A DNA stretch of 64,000 nucleotides from Cyclobacterium sp. (GTDB taxonomy: Bacteria > Bacteroidota > Bacteroidia > Cytophagales > Cyclobacteriaceae): NCBI RefSeq assembly GCF_014762705.1, contig NZ_JABURL010000070.1, positions 18,082 through 82,081 of the forward strand, read 5' to 3'. Positions 56,447 to 64,000 of this stretch are shown here, in pieces. The notes under the pieces are model-generated. The model saw nothing but the letters and a program-made list of their open reading frames with translations. It did not search any database and was not told the DNA's origin. The position numbers were made by a program, and so were the translations under genes. How positions within the stretch are numbered: position 1 is the stretch's first letter; every line of letters begins with the position of its first letter.

Positions 56447-57613
56447 TTACTCAGTTACAGAAAACTTATACACACATTCATGGGCGTAAGTTTCACCGGG
56501 TCTCAAGGTTACTGAAGGAAACTGAGGCTGATTGGGAGAATCCGGATAATGTTGGGTTTCCAGACAAATAGCTCCCCGTTTGCCATAGGTTTTGTCCCCT
56601 TTTGAAGGAGATGTTCCATCCATAAAATTCCCCGTATATACCTGAACACCAGGCTGATCGGTAAATACTTCCATTTTTCGGCCATTTTCAGGTACCCAAA
56701 CGGTGGCAACCAGTTTGGTATCCCTGTTACCTTCTTCCCTGTTGATTACCCAATTGTGGTCGTATCCACCCCCTTTTTGCAATTGCTCATAGTCAGCATC
56801 AATCCTTTCTCCAATTAAATGGGCTGATGTAAAATCCATGGGAGTGCCTTCCACCGGCCGCAATTCCCCTAAGGGTATCAATACCTCATTGACCGGAGTA
56901 AATTTATCCGCATTTAATTCCAACATGTGATTGCGGACATCCCCTTCACCATGCCCATTCAGGTTAAAGAAAGAGTGGTGGGTGAGGTTCACGATAGTAG
57001 GCTTATTGGTGGTAGCCTCATAGGTGATTTTAAATTCATTTTCATCGGTCAGAAAGTAATTCATATATATGGTCAGCTCTCCCGGAAAGCCTCCATGCCC
57101 ATCTGCCGAAACGTATTTCATGGCCAGTTTCTGATCCGTGGCTTCAATTACATCCCAAACCACAATATGGTATCCGCCCGGCCAACCATGCAGGTTATTG
57201 GGACCGTTATTTGCCTCCAGTTCATAGGTCTCACCATCCAGTGTAAATTCAGCATCCGCAATGCGGTTGCCATACCGTCCGATCGGAGCTCCATAATAAG
57301 ACCCGGGATGGTTGATGTAATCTTCCAGATTATCATATCCCAGCACCACATCCTCAAAATTGCCATTTCTATCTGGAGCAAAAAGCTCTACCACCCGCGC
57401 ACCAAAATTGGTAACCGTCATTTCCATACCATTTTTATTGGTGAGCCGGTACAATTTGACGGGTTTTCCATCGATGGTTTTTTCAAATTTTGATTTATCC
57501 ATTGCTGTTAAAGATTGAGTTTCCTGATTTTCTTCAGATTGTTGTGTGTCTCCCGGTCCACAGGCCAGCAAAAGGCCTGATAGTACCAAAGAACTTATTA
57601 TTGTTGATTTCAT
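56447..57613 (-). CDS. galM: Aldose 1-epimerase (mutarotase) lipoprotein
   Basis: A 388-residue exported enzyme interconverting sugar anomers. Lipobox LLAC sits after a short signal. The beta-sandwich fold shows GARVVELFAPD, YGNRIADAEF, NNLHGWPGG (His), LTHHSFFNLNG (catalytic His), DHNWVI and LETQHYPDSPNQP, which carries the catalytic Glu. The start overlaps the GH2 stop by four bases, so translation is coupled. As a lipoprotein it acts outside the cytosol on sugar released by the GH2 enzyme. Specificity for galactose or glucose cannot be told. Confidence 0.92.
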   Translation of the reverse strand: MKSTIISSLVLSGLLLACGPGDTQQSEENQETQSLTAMDKSKFEKTIDGKPVKLYRLTNKNGMEMTVTNFGARVVELFAPDRNGNFEDVVLGYDNLEDYINHPGSYYGAPIGRYGNRIADAEFTLDGETYELEANNGPNNLHGWPGGYHIVVWDVIEATDQKLAMKYVSADGHGGFPGELTIYMNYFLTDENEFKITYEATTNKPTIVNLTHHSFFNLNGHGEGDVRNHMLELNADKFTPVNEVLIPLGELRPVEGTPMDFTSAHLIGERIDADYEQLQKGGGYDHNWVINREEGNRDTKLVATVWVPENGRKMEVFTDQPGVQVYTGNFMDGTSPSKGDKTYGKRGAICLETQHYPDSPNQPQFPSVTLRPGETYAHECVYKFSVTE

Positions 57614-59454
57614 TTCATGGGGATTTTAATGGAATATAATTCGGCATGTTTATTTTTTAAGAATGATGGCTCAAATTTAACCACCTTTCTGTCGTAAGTC
57701 ATTAAACCGTTCACTTCTACCTCCACATCTGTAGTCTGGGTATAAATAGCTGAAGATAAACCTTGGGAGATAAGAGGTTTTAAATCCTTGATCAATTGGC
57801 TGTACCTGTCCTGAAGTTCGGATTTGTTTTTAAAACTCTGGTATCCCCAGTTATCTTTTTCCTGCCAGGTATGTCCCTCTACAGGCAGGCCAAGCCCTCC
57901 AAATTCCCCCAGAACAATAATCTGGTCCTTGCCCCAAATAGATGGGTCAGGCATCACCGGATCAGGATAATTGTGCATATCCATGATCTGGCCTGCCTTG
58001 GTATAATTTCCTCCACTAGCCCCATCCACCAGACGGGTAGGATCCTGTTTTACGGTCCATTTGACGATTTTTTCAGTATTGAACTGTCCCCAGGCTTCAT
58101 TAAATGGTACCCAAACCACAATAGAAGGAAAATTATAATTGGCATCCATAATGGCTTTCCACTCCTTCATGAAGATGGCTTCTGATTCCGGTGTTCTTTG
58201 CTTTTCTGTACCTTTACCAAGTACCCCTGGCCTGGATTCCCATCGGTTGCCCATGTCTCCACTGGGCATATCCTGCCAGACAAGCATACCCATCTGATCA
58301 CAATGATAATACCACCTGGCCGGTTCTACTTTGACATGTTTCCGGATCATATTAAAACCCATGTCCCTGGTTTTTTGAATATCAAATAGTAAAGCTTCCT
58401 CCGTGGGTGCCGTATACAGTCCATCTGGCCACCAACCCTGGTCTAGGGGGCCGTATTGAAAAAGGAATTCATTATTCAACAACATCCGCTGAATGCCTTT
58501 AGCATCCGGCTCCATGCTGATTTTCCGCAAAGCTGTATATCCCGTCACCTGATCAATTTTCTTCCGGCCTTCCATTAAAGTGACCTCTACATCATAAAGA
58601 AAAGGATTATCAGGGCTCCAAACATGGGGACTGGAAAGGGTAAACAAGGCTTCTTCCTGATTATTCACTGTTGTTTCACCGACAAGCTCCCCTTCAGCTA
58701 ACAATTTAACGCTTATTTTTTGCCCTTTTTTGAAATGAGTGATATCAGGCCTTACTTTTATTTGTTTATGGTCCAGATCAGGCGTGTTTTTGATTGCGGA
58801 TATGTATTGTTCAGGAACAGCTTCAAGCCATACTGTTTGCCAGATACCGGTCACCGGGGTATACCAAATTCCTCTGGGATCGTTAACCTGCTTGCCCCTG
58901 GGTTGAGGTCCCTCATCCGTTGGGTCCCATACTCTGATGGCCAGGGATTGGGTTTTGCCGGATTTCAACGCTTCCTGGATCTCAAAAAAGAAAGGGTCGT
59001 AGCCCCCCAGGTGCTGCCCTACTGGTTGTCCGTTGACAAAAACCTCAGCTTCCCAATCAACAGCACCAAAATGAAGCAATATTTTATCCTTTCTGGTAGC
59101 CCGGGGTATTTCTATGTCCTTGAAATACCAAAGTTCATGGTCCTTCCCTACCCTATTCCCCACCCCGGATAAGGCGGATTCAATGGCAAATGGAACCAGA
59201 ATTTCCCCATCAAATGCGTCGGGCATGGGAGTACCTCTGTCCACTATGGCATAGTCCCACAAACCGTTTAAATTTTGCCAGGAATCCCGTTTCATTTGTG
59301 GACGGGGATACTCAGGAAGTGGGTTCCCCGGATCCACATCTTGAGCCCAGGGCGTTAGAATTTTATCTTTAACAGGTTGCCATTGGCTTTCCTGACCAAT
59401 GGCTGATGAATAAATGAGTAATGTCAGAAACCAAAAGGATATGGTTTTTTTCAT
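57610..59454 (-). CDS. Glycoside hydrolase family 2 enzyme, exported
   Basis: A 614-residue exported glycosidase with a signal ending SSAIGQ. The sugar-binding jelly-roll domain (about 40-200, SWQNLNGLWDYAI) and Ig-like domain precede a TIM barrel with acid/base Glu453 in VPFNEAWGQFN and nucleophile Glu517 in VLGEFGGLG. It lacks the C-terminal domains of LacZ, so it is one of the short GH2 types seen in Bacteroidota, with beta-galactosidase, beta-glucuronidase or beta-mannosidase activity as possibilities. It is the first gene of an operon with exported GalM and SMP-30. The PVC-type cytochrome gene is divergent on the other side. Confidence 0.88.
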   Translation of the reverse strand: MKKTISFWFLTLLIYSSAIGQESQWQPVKDKILTPWAQDVDPGNPLPEYPRPQMKRDSWQNLNGLWDYAIVDRGTPMPDAFDGEILVPFAIESALSGVGNRVGKDHELWYFKDIEIPRATRKDKILLHFGAVDWEAEVFVNGQPVGQHLGGYDPFFFEIQEALKSGKTQSLAIRVWDPTDEGPQPRGKQVNDPRGIWYTPVTGIWQTVWLEAVPEQYISAIKNTPDLDHKQIKVRPDITHFKKGQKISVKLLAEGELVGETTVNNQEEALFTLSSPHVWSPDNPFLYDVEVTLMEGRKKIDQVTGYTALRKISMEPDAKGIQRMLLNNEFLFQYGPLDQGWWPDGLYTAPTEEALLFDIQKTRDMGFNMIRKHVKVEPARWYYHCDQMGMLVWQDMPSGDMGNRWESRPGVLGKGTEKQRTPESEAIFMKEWKAIMDANYNFPSIVVWVPFNEAWGQFNTEKIVKWTVKQDPTRLVDGASGGNYTKAGQIMDMHNYPDPVMPDPSIWGKDQIIVLGEFGGLGLPVEGHTWQEKDNWGYQSFKNKSELQDRYSQLIKDLKPLISQGLSSAIYTQTTDVEVEVNGLMTYDRKVVKFEPSFLKNKHAELYSIKIPMK

Positions 59455-59621
59455 GGGTTCAATTATTTTTGAGTCAATTGTAATTCCAAAAATGGTCTTT
59501 TTAAAAAGAAATTAAGCGAAAATATCAAAAATTATGGAGAAAAGTATCGAAGGCTCCTCTAAAATCGATAATTTAATGCGAATAATGGCATTACACAACC
59601 TGGCATTACCCTATACTTCAA

Positions 59622-62600
59622 ATGATTAGCTTTACATCCTTTTTACTGCCTGAAAATGGCTTTCCTGCTTTAATATTTCTATTGGGAATTTCCCTGATTC
59701 ATCAGGGTTGCCAGGAAAAAAAATTTGCGCACCCTATTGCTGCCAACGAGGATGTGGCACAATACATGGAAAATTTTGAAGGCAGAGGTGACCTTACCGA
59801 TCCCAATTCGGCTCCTACCGATCCTGCCGAGGCAATGAGGGCTTTTCAGTTACCCGAAGATCTTGAGTTAGAGCTGGTATTGAGCGAACCTGATATCGTC
59901 CAGCCCATTCACATGAGTTTTGACCACCGGGGAAGGCTTTGGGTGGTACAGTATCACCAATACCCTTATCCTGAAGGGTTAAAAATTACGTCTATCGATA
60001 ACCATACCCGCGTCAGTTTTGACAAGCAGCCAGAAGCCCCGCCAGAGGGAGCAAAAGGTGCAGATAAAATCAGCGTATTTGAAGACAGCAATGGAGATGG
60101 TACTTATGACAAGTCATTTGATGCCATCAGCGGTTTAAATATTGCCACGGCAGTAGCCCTTGGCCGAAGCAAAATTTGGGTAATGAACCCTCCTTATCTT
60201 TTGGCTTTTCCGGACCCCAATGGGGATGGTCTGCCGGATGCTGATCCTGAGGTACATCTGGAGGGGTTTGGCCTTCAGGATACCCATGCCGTAGCCAATA
60301 GCCTCCACTGGGGTCCGGATGGATGGCTTTATGGCGTACAAGGAAGCACTACCTCTTCCAGGATCGAATCCAAAAACAGTGAACCAGTGGATTTTAAGGG
60401 TCAGGCTATTTGGAGGTACCATCCGGAAAAACAAGAATTTGAGCTTTTTGCCGAAGGAGGTGGAAACAATCCCTTTTATCTGGAATTTGACCGCAAGGGA
60501 CGTATTTTTTCAGGGTCCAATGGATACGGAAGAGGCCCCTACTACAAACAAGGAGCCTATTACGTGAAGAGTTGGGGCAAACATGGAGCCCTTACCAACC
60601 CGTTTGCTTTTGGACATTTACCAAATATGCCTTTAGCCGGTGAAAATAAAAGGTTTACGCATGCAGTCATGATGTATGAAGCAGCTCTATTACCGCCAAA
60701 ATACCAAAACAATATGATGGCCCTTAACCCCTTGCACAATTATATACAATTGACAGAACTCCAAGAAAATGGATCCTCATTTTCCAATAAGGATATAGGC
60801 TTCCTGGTCGAAACAGCAGACAAATGGTTCAGACCTGTTGACATCAAGACAGGTCCTGACGGAGCAGTGTACATCGCCGATTGGTATGACAGCAGGCTTT
60901 CGCATGTAGATCCCAGAGATACCTGGCATAAAAGTAGCGGGAGAATATACCGGATAAAGCCTTTTGGACACGCCATAAACATGGCTTCCTTTGATTTTAG
61001 CAAAGCAAATTTTACAGAGCTGGCCACCTGGTTGCAACATCCGAATAAGTGGTTCCGGCAACAGGCCTTAAGGCAATTTGCAGACCGGAAAGACAAAAAT
61101 GCCCTGCCCGAATTACTGCCTTTATTCAATTCCGAAGATCCCCAGGATGCTTTGGAAGCTTTGTGGGCCATTCATCTGTCCAATGGCTTTACAGGGGATT
61201 TTGTAAGGCAAGCCCTGCAACACCCTGATCCCCACGTCCAAATGTGGACCATCAGGCTATTGGGGGACCAGAAATTAATCCCCGATGACGTTTTTCCCAC
61301 TTTTCTTCAATTGGCCACCAAGCATTGCTCTCCGGAAGTGATCAGCCAGTTCGCTTCCACTATCAAAAGAATACCCACAAAACAGGCTCTTCCCGCTTTG
61401 GAAGCCCTCCTACTCCTTAAATTGGATCCTAACGATCCGGATATCCCCCTTTTGATATGGTGGGCAATGGAATCTCAAATAGCTAATGACCTTTCTCTAG
61501 TTTTGGAATGGTGGGATAATTCGGCCAACTGGCAAAACCCCATCATCAAAAGCCACCTGGCAGGACGCATGGTGCAACGCCTGGTTATGGGAAATCACTA
61601 TGAGGCAGCTGCCGATTTCCTGGCAAATTCTCCTAATGAATCCTTTGATCAGGTCCTTGTGAATGGATTCTATGAAGGGATGGTAGGAAGGGACCTGAGC
61701 ACTGTCCCTCCCAGGCTTTTGGAAGAAATTGCCGCAAAAGAAAAGGAGACTACACCCTTCCAACTGGAATTAAAATCAGGCGATTTTGACCACCTTCCGG
61801 ATGCACTGCAATTGGTTCGTGACGAAAACCAATCTCTGAAACACAGACTAAATCTCATTTCACTTTTTGGAGAAGTAAAAGCCCCGGCAACTGTACCTGT
61901 TTTATTGGATTTGATAAAATCAGGAAACAGTCCCAGTGCTTTAAAACAGGCAGCAATACACAGCCTGAAGCATTTTAATCAGGCTGAAATCGGGAAAGAG
62001 ATGGCTGCCATCTATCCGGGTATCAGGGGGGACAGTTATGTCAGGGAGGAAGCTATCCGCTTGTTTTCCAGTCGCCCCGAATGGGCAAATGCCTTTTTCC
62101 ATGAAATTACCGAAACTAAAGTAATTCATAAAGAAGATGTTCCTTACCAGTTGATAAAAAATTTCTATGCAATGGAACCCGGTGATATAAAGCGTAAAGC
62201 AGCCCAAATATGGCCTGAAAGTAAGCCTCTGGACGCTGCGCAAATAAATGAAAGCATCAAGCACTGGAAAGAAGTAGTTTCCCGGGACAATGGAAACGCG
62301 GTGGCCGGCAAACAACTGTTTGTCAGCAAATGCGGCAGCTGTCATCGGCTGGGAGAAGGGGGAGGGGATATTGGTCCTGATTTAAGCGGTTACGATCGTA
62401 CGAACTTAGATTATTGGTTATTGCATACCATAAATCCCAATGCAGATATCCGGGAAGGCTATGAGACCATGAAACTTACCCTTAAAGATGGAAGAATTGT
62501 AGTAGGAAAATTGGTAAAAGATGAGGGAGGGATCAAATATCTGGTACCGCCTATGGGTGGGAAAGGTGAATTTATCTCAGATGCTGATATTCGAGACATC

Positions 62601-62696
62601 CAATTGAATCAAACGTCCATCATGCCAGAAAGATTGTTTGAGGGGCTTCAGGAAGACCAGGTAAGGGATCTGCTGGCCTATATTCTAAAACCTTAA
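59622..62696 (+). CDS. PVC-type cytochrome c protein with dehydrogenase propeller and HEAT repeats
   Basis: A 1024-residue exported protein of the same layout as the other PVC-type cytochrome in this window. The signal has a Cys at LIHQGC, an imperfect lipobox. The propeller (about 70-440) shows MSFDHRGRLWVVQYHQYPYP, NGDGTYDKSFDAI, NSLHWGPDGWLYGVQG and DIKTGPDGAVYIADWYDSR. HEAT-like helices span about 450-880. The cytochrome domain has CGSCH (Cys904, Cys907, His908), IGPDLSGYDR and a late SIMPERLFEGL Met ligand. It probably oxidises a sugar in the periplasm. It is divergent from the GH2-GalM-SMP-30 operon, which could feed it aldoses and take up its lactones. Confidence 0.87.
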   Translation: MISFTSFLLPENGFPALIFLLGISLIHQGCQEKKFAHPIAANEDVAQYMENFEGRGDLTDPNSAPTDPAEAMRAFQLPEDLELELVLSEPDIVQPIHMSFDHRGRLWVVQYHQYPYPEGLKITSIDNHTRVSFDKQPEAPPEGAKGADKISVFEDSNGDGTYDKSFDAISGLNIATAVALGRSKIWVMNPPYLLAFPDPNGDGLPDADPEVHLEGFGLQDTHAVANSLHWGPDGWLYGVQGSTTSSRIESKNSEPVDFKGQAIWRYHPEKQEFELFAEGGGNNPFYLEFDRKGRIFSGSNGYGRGPYYKQGAYYVKSWGKHGALTNPFAFGHLPNMPLAGENKRFTHAVMMYEAALLPPKYQNNMMALNPLHNYIQLTELQENGSSFSNKDIGFLVETADKWFRPVDIKTGPDGAVYIADWYDSRLSHVDPRDTWHKSSGRIYRIKPFGHAINMASFDFSKANFTELATWLQHPNKWFRQQALRQFADRKDKNALPELLPLFNSEDPQDALEALWAIHLSNGFTGDFVRQALQHPDPHVQMWTIRLLGDQKLIPDDVFPTFLQLATKHCSPEVISQFASTIKRIPTKQALPALEALLLLKLDPNDPDIPLLIWWAMESQIANDLSLVLEWWDNSANWQNPIIKSHLAGRMVQRLVMGNHYEAAADFLANSPNESFDQVLVNGFYEGMVGRDLSTVPPRLLEEIAAKEKETTPFQLELKSGDFDHLPDALQLVRDENQSLKHRLNLISLFGEVKAPATVPVLLDLIKSGNSPSALKQAAIHSLKHFNQAEIGKEMAAIYPGIRGDSYVREEAIRLFSSRPEWANAFFHEITETKVIHKEDVPYQLIKNFYAMEPGDIKRKAAQIWPESKPLDAAQINESIKHWKEVVSRDNGNAVAGKQLFVSKCGSCHRLGEGGGDIGPDLSGYDRTNLDYWLLHTINPNADIREGYETMKLTLKDGRIVVGKLVKDEGGIKYLVPPMGGKGEFISDADIRDIQLNQTSIMPERLFEGLQEDQVRDLLAYILKP

Positions 62697-62808
62697 ATAA
62701 AAAACTAAAGGTAATATCGATTTATAAAATCTATTGCTTAATTTTATTGTTTCAATTAAATTTATAATCAATATTTTGTATTTTATATAATTAAAACTGT
62801 TTTTTGTT

Positions 62809-64000
62809 GTGGGGCTTTTTAAGAAGGGGATTATTTTTTATACCAATGCGAGATTTAAATTCTTGACTCCCGCAATATTTGTTATGACATTGACCCTTAG
62901 TGCATTATTACAAACGCAGGGTAAAGACTGGATGGTATTCTTACCTATTTCCATTACGGGTCAGGAAGAGGTAAGCATCTTTTACGATGAAGACCTGGTA
63001 ATCACCCTGGACATGCTTACCATTGATTACGATGGAGATCCCGCAGATTTATCGCTGGAGGTATTGGCAGGACCGGGGTATGATTTTACGGGAAACATCA
63101 TTAACCGGACGATAGAATACGATGAGAATTGGAGCGCTGCCGGAGAAGAAATCCTGGTAAATGTAAGTGTTTCAGACGGATTAGGTGATGCCGACGATTA
63201 TGAATTAAGGGTACTGGTCATCCCTCCTCTCACCCAAACCAATTATAGTGAAAACACCTGTTTGGGCACCATTTCACTGACAGTTAGGGCCTACCGGCCA
63301 AACCCAGGCTTACCCTCTGAATCATTCCCTTTTACTTTCACTTTGTTGAATGAGGCTGGAGATGTAATTGGCGAACAGGTAATCAATAACATTTTTTTCA
63401 GTCAAAGTAGTGCTAGTGCAACATTTGGCGGAAGTGAGCTGGAATTAGACAGGAATTCAAAGTATGAAATACTTGTTGAGGACAATTTAGGCAGAACTTT
63501 TAGCAGGGACGCTGGACCTATTGGAGAGGCCTACACTATAAATTTTGAATTGAATGTTTCAGGCCCTTTGTGTGCAGGAGATCCAGGAGGAGTGGTGGAA
63601 TATATTATTTATGATGCTGCTGTACCATTGAGATCTTTTACCATTTTGGACGAAAACAATAACATTGTATCTGAAATTTATGATATAATCAGCCTCACGG
63701 AGGATTACTTTGTAATTAGTACGGATAATTTAGGGGCAGGAAATTACACCATGGAAATAGTTGATGGGTCTGGCTGTATTGGTTCTGAACCTTTCGAGAT
63801 TATCGATCCCGAACCAATTATCGCTGAAGAAACCATTTTAAATCCTTCCTGTTTCGGAGCCAGCGATGGTCAGATTGATTTATTAATTTCCGGAGGATGG
63901 TCACAACCTTTTGCCCAGAGTTTAATTCAGGATTGGAGAGAATACAATATACAATGGTATACAAGTGGTGGTGATGAATTGGGCAGTGGGGATAATAATT
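62809..64000 (+). CDS. SprB-repeat / gliding-type surface protein, 5' part (3' end outside window)
   Basis: A long open frame runs to the window end without a stop, 397 codons so far. GTG at 62809 is the best start: the frame opens at 62791 and it gives a signal peptide with Lys/Arg, then FLTPAIFVMTLTLSALL. The ATG at 62884 is the other choice. The body is beta-rich with Ig-like strands, and near the edge ILNPSCFGASDGQIDLLISG and IQWYTSGGDEL match a SprB repeat, seen in gliding adhesins and other T9SS proteins. A C-terminal sorting domain is expected beyond the window. Confidence 0.78.
   Translation, partial: MGLFKKGIIFYTNARFKFLTPAIFVMTLTLSALLQTQGKDWMVFLPISITGQEEVSIFYDEDLVITLDMLTIDYDGDPADLSLEVLAGPGYDFTGNIINRTIEYDENWSAAGEEILVNVSVSDGLGDADDYELRVLVIPPLTQTNYSENTCLGTISLTVRAYRPNPGLPSESFPFTFTLLNEAGDVIGEQVINNIFFSQSSASATFGGSELELDRNSKYEILVEDNLGRTFSRDAGPIGEAYTINFELNVSGPLCAGDPGGVVEYIIYDAAVPLRSFTILDENNNIVSEIYDIISLTEDYFVISTDNLGAGNYTMEIVDGSGCIGSEPFEIIDPEPIIAEETILNPSCFGASDGQIDLLISGGWSQPFAQSLIQDWREYNIQWYTSGGDELGSGDNN

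Overview
The window reads as a chromosomal segment of a Bacteroidota bacterium, most likely a marine or soil Cytophagales member of the Cyclobacteriaceae type (inference from gene content). Supporting signs are type IX secretion C-terminal sorting domains, a SprB-repeat protein, DUF4954 next to glmS, a 1-Cys Prx6-type peroxiredoxin, AT-rich intergenic DNA and promoters of the Bacteroidota form TTTG-N19/21-TAnnTTTG. I see no insertion sequence, prophage, CRISPR array, rRNA or plasmid function.

Layout. 1-4.1 kb: the end of pntB, a bidirectional terminator, then a leftward group (L-rhamnose mutarotase, fuconolactonase-like amidohydrolase, FabH-like ketoacyl synthase, peroxiredoxin). 4.37-4.53 kb: two tandem tRNA-Glu(TTC) genes behind a perfect promoter. 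4.66-12.76 kb: one 2700-residue secreted protein with a propeller, Kelch repeats, and malectin and PKD modules. 13-18.5 kb: rightward housekeeping-type genes (Bcr/CflA exporter, ABC-F ATPase, SSS symporter, RlmI-like methyltransferase) closed by a strong terminator. 18.5-25.5 kb: GH109 enzyme, DUF5009 acyltransferase-like protein, amidohydrolase lipoprotein, SGNH esterase and sulfatase. 25.8-29.9 kb: glmS-DUF4954. 30.2-33.8 kb: two unrecognised exported proteins. 33.8-37 kb: GT2, MiaE, hydroxyacyl-CoA dehydrogenase.

37-62.7 kb is a dense sugar-oxidation region. One leftward operon holds a Tat-type Gfo/Idh/MocA oxidoreductase, a DUF1080 (3-keto-disaccharide hydrolase family) protein, a PhyH-type dioxygenase and a large PVC-type cytochrome c/HEAT/propeller protein. 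It diverges from an FAD/Fe-S dehydrogenase and another Gfo/Idh protein. Next come a HUMPS-Zn-dehydrogenase-SDR-sugar isomerase operon followed by an SMP-30 protein, and an exported GH2-aldose epimerase-SMP-30 operon divergent from a second PVC-type cytochrome. The inferred theme is oxidative processing of sugars and glycosides in and outside the cytoplasm, with electrons leaving through cytochrome c. No SusC/SusD pair is present, so this is not a classical polysaccharide utilisation locus.

The last 1.2 kb is the 5' part of a SprB-repeat gene that continues beyond the window.
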